DNA of 7,067 nucleotides from Nocardioidaceae bacterium (lineage in GTDB: Bacteria; Actinomycetota; Actinomycetes; Propionibacteriales; Nocardioidaceae), in NCBI GenBank assembly GCA_013698435.1, contig JACCVA010000051.1, positions 1 through 7,067 on the forward strand. The letters run 5' to 3'. Below, one piece after another: positions 1-6,146 of the stretch. Position 1 is the first letter of the stretch. The number at the start of each line of letters is the position of its first letter. Under the pieces are notes generated by a model. That model was not told the DNA's origin and did not search any database. It saw only the letters and a program-made list of their open reading frames with translations. The translations under genes and the position numbers were made by a program.

Positions 1-221
1 AGCCCGGGGAGCTCGACCGTGCCCGCGACCGCCCCGACCTCGACCCGTAGGCCGGTCTCCTCGAGCACCTCACGACGGACGGCGACCGCGAGGGACTCAC
101 CGTCGTCGACCCGGCCACCCGGGATCGACCACCGCCCCAGCGCGGGTGCACGGGCGCGAAGGACGACCAGAAGGCGCCCGTGTTCGTCCTTGACCACAGC
201 CCCCACACACGGCACCTTCAC
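1..221 (-). CDS. Nudix hydrolase, partial (C-terminus beyond left edge)
   Basis: This is the N-terminal 73 codons of a Nudix hydrolase, which would cleave a nucleoside diphosphate linked to another moiety; the substrate cannot be read from this fragment. The protein opens MKVPCVGAVVKDEHGRLL, a typical first beta strand. A complete Nudix box follows at residues 36-58: Gly36, Glu42, then REVLEETGL at 50-58, matching G-x5-E-x7-REUxEExGU with the metal-binding glutamates present. The start is taken as the GTG at 221-219 because a TACCTT hexamer lies 6 nt upstream, which suits a leaderless transcript. A second in-frame GTG at 215-213 has GAGG at a workable distance and is the alternative. The gene diverges from the DUF6758 gene. 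Family assignment is certain; the specific activity (MutT-like, ADP-ribose or other) is not. Confidence 0.9.
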   Translation of the reverse strand, partial: MKVPCVGAVVKDEHGRLLVVLRARAPALGRWSIPGGRVDDGESLAVAVRREVLEETGLRVEVGAVAGTVELPG

Positions 222-227
222 CCCTCG

Positions 228-233
228 AAGGTA
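228..233 (-). promoter_or_regulatory. -10 hexamer TACCTT of the Nudix gene
   Basis: Read on the minus strand, TACCTT matches the actinobacterial TANNNT -10 and ends 6 nt before the GTG at 221. No convincing -35 is visible. The geometry predicts transcription starting at or next to the start codon, so a leaderless mRNA. Confidence 0.5.
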
Positions 234-266
234 CTCATCCGGGCGTCGTGGGTCGCGCGGCTCGGC

Positions 267-277
267 TACCCTTGACC
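267..277 (+). promoter_or_regulatory. Possible promoter for the DUF6758 gene (TACCCT)
   Basis: TACCCT at 267-272 fits TANNNT on the plus strand and would start transcription near 279-281, exactly at the foot of the hairpin at 282-335. The overlapping TTGACC at 272-277 looks like a -35, but no -10 lies 16-18 nt beyond it. The call is weak and rests on position and the hexamer alone. Confidence 0.25.
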
Positions 278-281
278 CCCA

Positions 282-335
282 CGATTCGTCCGGACCGCTC
301 AGGCGCCAGAACCCTTGGCTGGGTCGGACGAATCG
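282..335. repeat. 14-bp inverted repeat in the Nudix/DUF6758 divergent gap
   Basis: The left arm CGATTCGTCCGGACC (282-296) pairs with the right arm GGTCGGACGAATCG (322-335). This gives 14 base pairs with a single bulged G (292 or 293) and a 25-nt loop, inside which GCCA (305-308) can pair with TGGC (316-319). No T-run follows on either strand, so it is not a classical intrinsic terminator. If transcription starts near 280 it forms the first structure of a roughly 90-nt leader before the ribosome site at 362-365. An operator for a dimeric regulator of the divergent genes is the other reading. Confidence 0.6.
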
Positions 336-361
336 AGAGGGAGTCGTCACAGAGGCGCCAC

Positions 362-457
362 GAGGTGAGTATGTCGATGAGACAGAGGTCGTGGGGTGCT
401 TGACCGCACGTCGGCGTACCCATCACCGTGGTCGCATGCGACATCGGCTCAGCGTGA
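362..457 (+). pseudogene. Apparent decayed N-terminal zinc ribbon of the DUF6758 gene
   Basis: GAGG at 362-365 sits 5 nt before an ATG at 371, a normal ribosome site and start. The frame reads MSMRQRSWGA, then TGA (401-403), then PHVGVPITVVACDIGSA, then TGA (455-457). As I remember the family, actinobacterial DUF6758 proteins begin with a short CPxC...W.C..HG zinc ribbon. The segment after the first TGA resembles CPHCGVPI with its first Cys codon turned into TGA and its second into Val, followed by a residual CD. The intact body of the protein lies one frame away (phase of 436), so a one-base loss between about 425 and 455 would also be needed. This is inference by pattern; a sequencing error would look the same. 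Confidence 0.4.
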
Positions 458-975
458 TCGACCCGCTCGCCGCGGTGCTCGGCGGAGAGATCAACGAGGT
501 GTCCATGCCGTTGTGGTCGCCGTGGCCGGTGCCGAGCGGGTGGACGTTCTCCGGTCTGGCATATACCGAAGCAGACGACGACGGCGCGGCAACCGTCAGC
601 TGCTGGGCCGGGCCGGACCCTTTCGGTGACCCGGCCGAGCTGCTGTTGATCTGCGAGGAGGCCGGTGCGGGCGTGGGCAGCCACTTCGCGGGCCTCTCGA
701 TGAGCTACCCGACGCCCGGAGTCGGCGAGGGCCCCCCGCACGCGAAGTTCGACCTCGAGGGCCACCCCGTGCCGTTGTGGTCGGTGCAGGCCAGCCCCGA
801 CCGCGCGGTGTACGCCGGCGAAGCAGCGGGCCGATGGCTCTGGGTGGTCGTTCACCCGGCCGAGTCGAGCGCCTTGATGGTGGAGCCGATGCACCTCGTC
901 GATGCGCGACAGCTGGGTGCAGAGCTGACCGTGCTCCCGGTCGGCGAGATCTCACCCCGCCTGCTCCTCCACTGA
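436..975 (+). CDS. DUF6758 family protein (5' end uncertain, zinc ribbon missing)
   Basis: This is a conserved actinobacterial protein of unknown function; I recognise it by resemblance to DUF6758. From ATG 436 it has 179 residues. Family-like blocks are MPLWSPWPVPSGW (24-36), the AGPDPFGDPAELLLICEE stretch near 58-75 with GVGSHFAG after it, PLWSV (113-117), and a Trp-rich AGEAAGRWLWVVVHP block (127-141) ending near SPRLLLH. There is no signal peptide or membrane segment. Remembered relatives are about 215 residues with an N-terminal zinc ribbon, which this frame lacks. In-frame alternatives are GTG 391 and TTG 400, but neither has a well-spaced ribosome site. CACCGT ends 6 nt before ATG 436 and could be a weak leaderless -10. 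The gene sits upstream of the MFS and PHP genes. The body is intact, so it may be translated as a shortened protein, or the 5' end may hold an assembly error. Confidence 0.65.
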   Translation: MRHRLSVIDPLAAVLGGEINEVSMPLWSPWPVPSGWTFSGLAYTEADDDGAATVSCWAGPDPFGDPAELLLICEEAGAGVGSHFAGLSMSYPTPGVGEGPPHAKFDLEGHPVPLWSVQASPDRAVYAGEAAGRWLWVVVHPAESSALMVEPMHLVDARQLGAELTVLPVGEISPRLLLH

Positions 976-1045
976 CCACCAGGCCGACCGGGCCGCTGCG
1001 GGATCGTTCCGATGGTGCGTTTCCAGTGCCTGCAACAACGGCTTG

Positions 1046-1051
1046 TAGCGT
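1046..1051 (+). promoter_or_regulatory. -10 hexamer TAGCGT of the MFS gene
   Basis: TAGCGT fits TANNNT and ends exactly 7 nt before GTG 1059. There is no Shine-Dalgarno between it and the start, so a leaderless transcript is predicted. The best -35-like string is TTCCAG at 1021-1026, spaced 19 nt, which is poor. Confidence 0.55.
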
Positions 1052-1058
1052 TGCCACG

Positions 1059-2561
1059 GTGACGCCGGCCGAGGACTCGCAACCCGACCCACGTCGGTGG
1101 ATAGCATTGGCCGTCTGTTGCAGCGCACTGTTCATGACGCTGCTGGACGTGAGCATCACGAACGTGGCATTGCCGGCGATCGGTGAGTCGACGGATGCGA
1201 GCCCGGCTCAGCTCCAGTGGATCGTGAGCAGCTACATCCTGTCCTTCGGGCTCGTACCCGTCCTCGCCGGCCGCCTCGGAGACGACCACGGCCGTCGACT
1301 GATGTTCATCGTGGGCGTGGCGGGGTTCGTCGCGTCGAGCGCGCTGTCCGGCCTGTCTCCCGGCGGCGGTCTGCTCATCGCGGCACGGGTCCTGCAGGGG
1401 CTGTCCGGTGGACTGATCAACCCGCAGGTGTCGGGTCTCGTCCAGCAGATGTTCCGCGGCAGCGAGCGGGGCCGGGCGTTCGGCGTCATCGGCACCGTCG
1501 TGGGGCTTGGAACCGCGTTGGGGCCGCTCGTGGGTGGCGGTCTCATCGCCCTGGGCGGGCCGGACCTCGGGTGGCGACTGGTGTTCTTCGTCAACGTCCC
1601 GATCGGCGCTGCCGTGCTGGTCGCGGCTCGTCGCTGGCTTCCGCGGGCGCAGACAGGCGGACGTCACAAGCTGGACGTGATCGGGGCGGCGCTGCTGGGC
1701 GGCGGCATCTTCTGCGTCCTCTTCGCGGCGGTGGAGTACGACGCCTTGCGTGACCCCCGCCTGGCCTGGCTGGTCGTGCCGGCGATCGTGCTCTTGGGCT
1801 GGTTCTTCCGCCGGGAAGCGCGCCTCACCAGGACCGGGTCGGATCCGCTCGTCGACCTACGGCTGTTCCAGCGCCCGTCGTACACAGCCGGTGTCTTGTT
1901 GGCCTTGTTCTTCTTCTGCGCGATGACGGGGCTGCCGCTCGTGCTGGCGCTCTACTACCAGCAGGGGCTCGGCTACACGGCACTGCAGTCCGGCGTCGGG
2001 ATCACCGCGTTCGCGCTCGGCACGTCGGTCGCGGCGCCGCTTGCGGGGCGCGTCGTCACCCGCATCGGGCGTCCGCTCGTGGTGGGAGCATGCCTGACCT
2101 TCGGACTGGGCGCGCTCGCGCTCGGCCTGGTCGTGGGCGCCAGCAGCGGTGAGCACGTCCTGCTTGCGTTCGCGCTTCCCCTTTTCGTGGCCGGCCTCGG
2201 CTCCGGCGCGCTCATCACCCCCAACCAGACGTTGTCCCTCGCCGAGGTCGATCCGGTGGTGGGGAGCACCGCCGGAGGCGTGCTGCAGACCTCGCAGCGG
2301 ATCGGGTCGGCGATCGGCCAGTCGATCATCGGCGCGGCGTACTTCGCGGCTCTGCCCTCGGGCGTCGACACGTTGACGGGGGCCGAACGCAGCGCGGCGT
2401 ACGGCGACGCTCTCGGCAGCGCCATCGCCGTCACCTTGTGCTTCGTTGCGGTGGCGCTGGCGTTCGGCGTCTATGACCTCGTCAAGACACGGGGGCGACG
2501 GGGCCTCCACAGCGGTCGAGCGCCGGCCGGTGATGAGGTTGTCGAGCCCTACACTCGCTGA
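1059..2561 (+). CDS. MFS drug exporter, DHA2 / EmrB-QacA type
   Basis: This is a proton-driven multidrug or metabolite exporter in the cytoplasmic membrane, 500 residues from GTG 1059, the size expected for the 14-helix DHA2 group. TM1 carries LDVSITNVALPAI (29-41), the DHA2 motif around the first helix. Motif A follows in the loop after TM2 as GRLGDDHGRR (71-80). LQGLSGGLINPQ (112-123) opens the TM4 region, and GTALGPLVGG (151-160) is the antiporter motif C in TM5. Long hydrophobic runs continue to about residue 470, and the tail is short and basic. The start is set by the TAGCGT hexamer 7 nt upstream; the open frame runs much further back, but there it overlaps DUF6758 out of frame and reads as compositional noise. 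No TetR- or MarR-type regulator gene lies next to it, so substrate and inducer cannot be inferred. Confidence 0.93.
   Translation: MTPAEDSQPDPRRWIALAVCCSALFMTLLDVSITNVALPAIGESTDASPAQLQWIVSSYILSFGLVPVLAGRLGDDHGRRLMFIVGVAGFVASSALSGLSPGGGLLIAARVLQGLSGGLINPQVSGLVQQMFRGSERGRAFGVIGTVVGLGTALGPLVGGGLIALGGPDLGWRLVFFVNVPIGAAVLVAARRWLPRAQTGGRHKLDVIGAALLGGGIFCVLFAAVEYDALRDPRLAWLVVPAIVLLGWFFRREARLTRTGSDPLVDLRLFQRPSYTAGVLLALFFFCAMTGLPLVLALYYQQGLGYTALQSGVGITAFALGTSVAAPLAGRVVTRIGRPLVVGACLTFGLGALALGLVVGASSGEHVLLAFALPLFVAGLGSGALITPNQTLSLAEVDPVVGSTAGGVLQTSQRIGSAIGQSIIGAAYFAALPSGVDTLTGAERSAAYGDALGSAIAVTLCFVAVALAFGVYDLVKTRGRRGLHSGRAPAGDEVVEPYTR
2550..2555 (+). promoter_or_regulatory. -10 hexamer TACACT of the PHP gene
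   Basis: TACACT fits TANNNT, lies inside the last codons of the MFS gene, and ends 7 nt before GTG 2563. The MFS stop TGA (2559-2561) falls in that 7-nt spacer. No Shine-Dalgarno is present. The PHP and nuclease genes therefore probably have their own leaderless promoter in addition to any read-through from upstream. Confidence 0.6.
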
Positions 2562-2562
2562 C

Positions 2563-3441
2563 GTGCGTATCGACCTCCACACCCACTCCCGTGCCTCCGA
2601 CGGCACCCAGCCACCTGCAGAGGTCGTCGCGCTCGCCGCGAAGGCGGGGCTCGACGTCGTCGGTCTGACCGATCACGACTCCGCCGCCGGCTGGTCGGAG
2701 GCACGCGTCGCCGCACACGAGACCGGCATCGTCGTCGTGCCGGGCATCGAGATCTCCACCAAGCACAACGGCGCGGGGGTGCACCTGCTCGCATACCTGC
2801 CTGACCCGACGTACCCAGGGCTCATGGCCGAGCTCGATCTCATCCTGGCGGGACGCACCGGCCGGCTCGCCGCGATGCTGGGGCAGCTCCACGACGCCGG
2901 CGTCGACATCGACGAGTCCGAGGTCATGCGACAGGTGGGTGAGGCGAAGGCGATCGGGAGGCCGCACATCGCTGACGTCCTCGTCGCCAAGGGCTACGCC
3001 GACGACCGGGGCGACGCTTTCAGCACCTGGCTCAGCTGGGGGCGGCCCGGTTACGTGACGCGGTATGCGTCGGACACTCGCGCCATGGTGCGTCTGGTCA
3101 CCGCGGCCGGAGGGGCGGCCGTCGTCGCACACCCGTGGGGGAGAGGGAGCAGACGGGTGCTCGACCTGCCCACGTTGGCCTCGCTGCAGGGTGACGGGCT
3201 GGTCGGCATCGAGGTCGACCACCAAGATCAAAGCGGTGCCGACCGGGAGGCGCTGCGGGCGATCGCGGCCGACCTCGACCTGGTGGCGACCGGAGCCAGC
3301 GACTTCCACGGCGCGGGCAAGGTCGACCACGAGCTCGGCTGCAACCTCACCGAACCGGCGCAGTATGAGCGGCTGCTCGAGGCGGCGGCGTACAACGCCG
3401 CGGCTGCCGGTGCCGCGGTGCCTGCTGTGGGGCGGCCGTGA
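2563..3441 (+). CDS. PHP-domain phosphoesterase (TrpH / RNase AM-like)
   Basis: This is a cytoplasmic metal-dependent phosphoesterase of 292 residues, about the size of the YciV/TrpH group. Members of that group hydrolyse 3',5'-nucleotide bisphosphates or trim RNA 5' ends. All PHP metal motifs are visible: DLHTHS (His6, His8) with Asp13, GLTDHD (Asp37, His38), PGIEIS (Glu63), GRPHIA (His135), VAHPWG (His190), EVDHQDQ (217-223) and SDFHG (Asp247, His249). The order H-x-H, D-H, E, H, H, D-x-H is intact, so an active trinuclear site is likely. GTG 2563 is chosen because the family begins almost immediately with the first HxH motif and a -10 lies 7 nt upstream; the longer frame from 2446 overlaps the MFS gene. 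The nuclease gene follows after 6 nt in the same frame, so co-transcription is expected. Whether the substrate is RNA, pAp or another phosphoester is not decided. Confidence 0.92.
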   Translation: MRIDLHTHSRASDGTQPPAEVVALAAKAGLDVVGLTDHDSAAGWSEARVAAHETGIVVVPGIEISTKHNGAGVHLLAYLPDPTYPGLMAELDLILAGRTGRLAAMLGQLHDAGVDIDESEVMRQVGEAKAIGRPHIADVLVAKGYADDRGDAFSTWLSWGRPGYVTRYASDTRAMVRLVTAAGGAAVVAHPWGRGSRRVLDLPTLASLQGDGLVGIEVDHQDQSGADREALRAIAADLDLVATGASDFHGAGKVDHELGCNLTEPAQYERLLEAAAYNAAAAGAAVPAVGRP

Positions 3442-3447
3442 CCGACG

Positions 3448-4317
3448 GTGCGGGTCGAGCGAGCCGTGGCTGACGGTCAGCTGCCACTCGACGGCATGCC
3501 CCGCCGCCTGCTGCAGGCAGCACCGTCGCGGCTCGCGACCTACCTCGACTGTCCTCGGCGCTACCGGTTCAGCTACCTCGACAGCCCTTCGCCACCGAAG
3601 GGACCGCCATGGGGGCACAACTCGCTCGGTGCTGCCGTCCACACCGCGCTGGCCAACTGGTGGAAGCTGCCGCTGCAGGAGCGCACGGTCGCCAGGTCCG
3701 GCGCGCTGCTCGACGCCGCCTGGCTGCTCGACGGCTACCGCGACGCGCGTCAGCGGGACGCGGCGAAGGCGCGGGCTCGGGAGATGGTCGAGCGCTACGT
3801 CGCCGACGTCGACCCGCGTGACGAGCCGATCGGCGTCGAGCGCACCGTGGCGCTCAAGACCGACCATGCGGCGCTGTTCGGCCGGGTGGACCGGATCGAC
3901 GACCGAGGCAGCGAGGGCCTCGTGATCGTCGACTACAAGACCGGGCGCCATGTGCTGAGCGTCGACGACGCGAGGACGTCGCTGGCCCTCGCGGTGTATG
4001 CCGCCGGGGCCGAACGCACGCTGCGCAAGCGATGCCGCCGGGTGGAGCTGCACCACCTCCCCACCGGCGCGGTGGTCGCGTGGGAGCACACCGACGAAGG
4101 GCTGACCCGTCACCTGCGTCGGGCCGACTCGATCGCCGCCGAGATCGCCGAGCTCGACGAGCGGTACAAGTCAGGTGTCGAGTCCGCCGAGGCCGACGCG
4201 ATGTACCCGACCAACGTAAGCGCGCTGTGCGGATGGTGCGACTTCAACCGTTCCTGCGTGGCCGGTTCCGCCGCCGTACCTCCGCGCCACCCGTGGGCCG
4301 GCCTCGACGAACCCTGA
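3448..4317 (+). CDS. RecB-like PD-(D/E)XK nuclease with Fe-S-type cysteines
   Basis: This is a stand-alone nuclease of the RecB/Cas4/AddB group (PDDEXK_1 type), 289 residues with no helicase part. The N-terminal SRLATYLDCPRRYRF motif provides Cys35. His65 in GAAVHTAL, Asp148 in FGRVDRID and Asp162/Lys164 in VIVDYKTG form the nuclease site. The C-terminal cluster LCGWCDFNRSC provides Cys261, Cys264 and Cys270. One early cysteine plus three late ones is the arrangement that holds a 4Fe-4S cluster in AddB and Cas4. It should therefore act on DNA ends or single strands, with an unknown partner. The start is GTG 3448, in the same frame as the PHP stop just upstream; GTG 3466 is an alternative. No strong ribosome site is visible, so translation probably depends on coupling to the PHP gene. 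No CRISPR array is in the window, so a Cas4 role is not supported. Confidence 0.9.
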   Translation: MRVERAVADGQLPLDGMPRRLLQAAPSRLATYLDCPRRYRFSYLDSPSPPKGPPWGHNSLGAAVHTALANWWKLPLQERTVARSGALLDAAWLLDGYRDARQRDAAKARAREMVERYVADVDPRDEPIGVERTVALKTDHAALFGRVDRIDDRGSEGLVIVDYKTGRHVLSVDDARTSLALAVYAAGAERTLRKRCRRVELHHLPTGAVVAWEHTDEGLTRHLRRADSIAAEIAELDERYKSGVESAEADAMYPTNVSALCGWCDFNRSCVAGSAAVPPRHPWAGLDEP

Positions 4318-4339
4318 CCCCCCAGCTGACCGGCGCCGG

Positions 4340-4431
4340 GGCGTTTGCCATGTCAACAATGCAAATGGCTTGTGCACATGGCAGATTTGCTAGGTCAACA
4401 AGCTATCTGCATTGTTGACATAGCAAACGCC
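4340..4431. repeat. 92-base AT-rich compound palindrome between convergent genes
   Basis: The 34-nt arms (4340-4373 and 4398-4431) match as inverted repeats except at three places, one of them a G-T pair on the plus strand. Inside the 24-nt loop, TGGCA (4379-4383) pairs with TGCTA (4388-4392) around a GATT tetraloop, so the whole element folds on itself. It is built from four alternating copies of one motif, about TTTGCnatGTCAACAA: forward at 4344, inverted and degenerate near 4371-4386, forward at 4387, inverted at 4412-4427. Its base composition is near 50% GC against about 70% around it. It may be a REP/BIME- or MITE-like repeat now acting as a two-way terminator for the nuclease and hydrolase genes. 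There is no U-tract on either side. Confidence 0.8.
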
Positions 4432-4464
4432 AACGCGGGCAGGCGGGTAGGCAGGGCGCAGACG

Positions 4465-5322
4465 TCAGGACATCCAGATGCGAGCCAGGGAGTCCCGGGT
4501 GTCTTCTGGCGCCTCCACTGCGGGCGAGTGCGCGGACTTGCTGATCACCACCACCGAGGTGCCGAGCGCCGCGGCCACCTCGTCCTGAACGGCGTGCGGC
4601 CAGGCGTCGTCATCTGCGCCGCGGAGTATGGCCACCTTGACTCCGGTCGCCACCAGCTCGGCGGTACGGTCAGGCGCGGTCGCGAGCAGCCGAGCCATCG
4701 CGGCCAGCGATGCTTTCGAGTTGGCCATGAACCGGGTGCGCAGGAACCCCTCGACGTCCGCTGTCGGTGATTCCTGCCCTCGATCGATGGCCTGCCGGGA
4801 TCGACTCCGGTACGCCGCCTCGAGCCCTTGCGTCTCGATCAGCACGGCGCCGTCGAGCGCCTCCTGCCCCTTCGGACCGTCGAAGCCGCCCGGCCCCGAG
4901 CACATCAACGTCAAGCTGGCCCACAGCTCGGGTGACTCGACGACGGCCGTACTCGCCACGAGACCACCGAACGAGTGCCCGACCAGGTGGGTGCGCTCGT
5001 CGCGCCCGAACAGGGCGCCGATGACAGCGACCAGGTCAGCGGACAGGCCGGCCAGACTGAGATCGTCGTCCGGTCCTGCCGGTGTCTCGAACTGGCCGCG
5101 CTGGTCGTACGTGGCAGCCTGCCAGCCGGTGTCGGCCAGCAACGGCAGCAGCTCGCCGAAGTCCTCCTTCGAGCCGGTGAAGCCGGGGACCAGGATCACG
5201 TTCCCGCGCGGAAGCGACGACCCGGCTGGGGTGCAGACCCATGTGGCAAACGTGCCCCGTTCGGTGTCCGTGGTCGCAGGTCGGATGGACGGGTGCGGTG
5301 TCACCCTCCTCGGCGTACTCAT
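4465..5322 (-). CDS. Alpha/beta-fold hydrolase
   Basis: This is a cytoplasmic serine hydrolase of 285 residues with no signal peptide. The oxyanion strand is NVILVPGFTGSKEDF (41-55), and YDQRGQFET (72-80) follows where the family has its D-x-R-G-x-G-x-S loop. The nucleophile elbow is GHSFGG (115-120, Ser117). The acid lies in LRGADDDAWP (one of Asp237-239) and the base is His265 in SKSAHSPAVEAP. A helical cap occupies roughly residues 140-205. Esterase, lipase and peroxidase-like members share this plan, so the substrate is not assigned. ATG 5322 has a clear GGAGG 5 nt upstream and overlaps the SDR stop as ATGA, so the two genes are an operon with coupled translation. The gene ends facing the RecB-like nuclease gene across the palindrome. 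Confidence 0.9.
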   Translation of the reverse strand: MSTPRRVTPHPSIRPATTDTERGTFATWVCTPAGSSLPRGNVILVPGFTGSKEDFGELLPLLADTGWQAATYDQRGQFETPAGPDDDLSLAGLSADLVAVIGALFGRDERTHLVGHSFGGLVASTAVVESPELWASLTLMCSGPGGFDGPKGQEALDGAVLIETQGLEAAYRSRSRQAIDRGQESPTADVEGFLRTRFMANSKASLAAMARLLATAPDRTAELVATGVKVAILRGADDDAWPHAVQDEVAAALGTSVVVISKSAHSPAVEAPEDTRDSLARIWMS

Positions 5323-6068
5323 CGGCCCCTCCTCGCAGCCTTCTCCACTAAGCTCGCCGGCGCGATCCGCGACATCGCAACGACCGCCTTGTAACGCCGG
5401 GTCGGCACTGACACAGCCTTTCCGTTGCGCAGGTCGGTCAGCGCCTCAGCGACCAACCGGTCGGCGTCCAGCCACATCCAAGACGGTATGCCGGCGAGAT
5501 CGGCATCCATGCGTTGATGGAACTCTGTGCGCACGAACCCGGGGCACAACGCCATCACCCGCAACCCGTCGGGGCGGTAGTGAAGGGCGGCCCACCGGCT
5601 GAAGCTCGTCACCCAGGCCTTGTGGGCACCGTACGTGCCACGGGGAAGGAAGCCCGCGACGCTGGAGACGTTGACGACGTCACCGCGGCCCGCCTGCCGC
5701 ATCGGCCCGATCGCCGCATGACAGAGCCGCATCACCGCGCGCACCATCACATCGAAGCCGCGTTGCTCGACCTCCACGTCGTTGGCCTCGAAAGGTCGCC
5801 TCAACCCGAAACCCGCGTTGTTGACCACGACGTCGAACGGCTCCTGCGCGAGTCGGGTCTCAACGCGTGCGCACTGCTCCACCTCTCCCAGGTCGGCAGG
5901 AAGCACCTCGCACCGGACGCCGCTCTCGTCGTGAAGGTCCGCGGCGAGGCGTTGGAGCCGCTCGGAGTCCCGCGACACCAGCACGAGGTCGTGACCCTCG
6001 GCGGCCAGAGCGCGGGCGAAGGCGAAACCGATACCCGAGGTGGGTCCGGTGATCAAGGCGAGGGGCAC
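5319..6068 (-). CDS. SDR-family NAD(P)-dependent oxidoreductase
   Basis: This is a classical short-chain dehydrogenase/reductase of 249 residues, cytoplasmic and probably dimeric or tetrameric. The Rossmann nucleotide site is TGPTSGIG (7-14). VSRDSERL (31-38) follows beta2; an Arg at that position commonly favours NADP(H). Further motifs are VVNNAG (81-86), the catalytic serine in NVSSVAG (133-139), and YGAHK (Tyr146, Lys150) as the YxxxK pair. LCPGFVRTEFH after the active site is the usual PGxxxT loop. The Ser-to-Tyr interval is shorter than in most classical SDRs, as in the YqjQ/DltE-like branch. The start is GTG 6068, immediately before the first beta strand; GATGCT ends 6 nt upstream and is a weak leaderless -10. 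The gene is the first of a two-gene operon with the alpha/beta hydrolase and diverges from parA. The substrate is unknown. Confidence 0.92.
   Translation of the reverse strand: MPLALITGPTSGIGFAFARALAAEGHDLVLVSRDSERLQRLAADLHDESGVRCEVLPADLGEVEQCARVETRLAQEPFDVVVNNAGFGLRRPFEANDVEVEQRGFDVMVRAVMRLCHAAIGPMRQAGRGDVVNVSSVAGFLPRGTYGAHKAWVTSFSRWAALHYRPDGLRVMALCPGFVRTEFHQRMDADLAGIPSWMWLDADRLVAEALTDLRNGKAVSVPTRRYKAVVAMSRIAPASLVEKAARRGR
5328..5334 (-). promoter_or_regulatory. Shine-Dalgarno site of the alpha/beta hydrolase
   Basis: Read on the minus strand, GAGGAGG ends 5 nt before ATG 5322. This is the strongest ribosome site in the window, and it lies inside the last codons of the SDR gene. It fixes the hydrolase start and contrasts with the leaderless starts elsewhere. 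Confidence 0.75.
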
Positions 6069-6130
6069 CGCGTCAGCATCCCGACCCCGGCCGCGGAATT
6101 CAAGGCGGCGTCACCCCACAAGCGCCGGGT

Positions 6131-6143
6131 GGCACAATGTGCC
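6131..6143. promoter_or_regulatory. Palindrome over the putative parA -10
   Basis: GGCACAATGTGCC has perfect 6-bp arms around a central A. It contains CACAAT (6133-6138), a one-mismatch TANNNT-like -10 ending 8 nt before ATG 6147. No Shine-Dalgarno precedes the ATG, so a leaderless start is plausible. A dimeric repressor bound here would block parA transcription, and the site lies within the 78-nt gap shared with the SDR gene. Confidence 0.45.
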
Positions 6144-6146
6144 GCG

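Noticed and set aside
19..390. Long N-terminal extension of the DUF6758 frame back to 19
   Set aside because: It overlaps the Nudix gene antisense, has low-complexity Arg/Ser/Thr-rich sequence typical of a shadow frame, and matches no family N-terminus.
401..403. TGA 401 as a selenocysteine codon
   Set aside because: I saw no SECIS-like stem directly downstream, a second TGA closes the frame at 455, and the frame does not lead into the conserved protein.
396..629. Short frame from GTG 396, with AGAGG 7 nt upstream
   Set aside because: The ribosome spacing is good and the first residues weakly resemble a zinc ribbon without its cysteines, but the rest is a shadow of the DUF6758 body. It was kept only as an alternative explanation for the odd 5' end.
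777..1058. Upstream extension of the MFS frame
   Set aside because: It runs out of frame through the conserved C-terminal half of DUF6758 and is Arg/Gly/Pro-rich noise; the family starts just before TM1 and GTG 1059 has a -10.
2482..4113. 543-codon minus-strand open frame opposite the PHP and nuclease genes
   Set aside because: It is a mirror of the two rightward genes in GC-rich code; it has no recognisable domain and a composition dominated by Arg, Val, Gly and Pro.
3448..4317. RecB-like nuclease as a Cas4 of a CRISPR system
   Set aside because: The nuclease and cysteine layout is compatible, but no repeats, cas1 or cas2 are present, and its context is that of a housekeeping locus.
4340..4431. 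Compound palindrome as a CRISPR array or dif/att site
   Set aside because: The units alternate in orientation with no unique spacers, and no integrase gene or flanking direct repeat was found. A target-site duplication could not be seen either.
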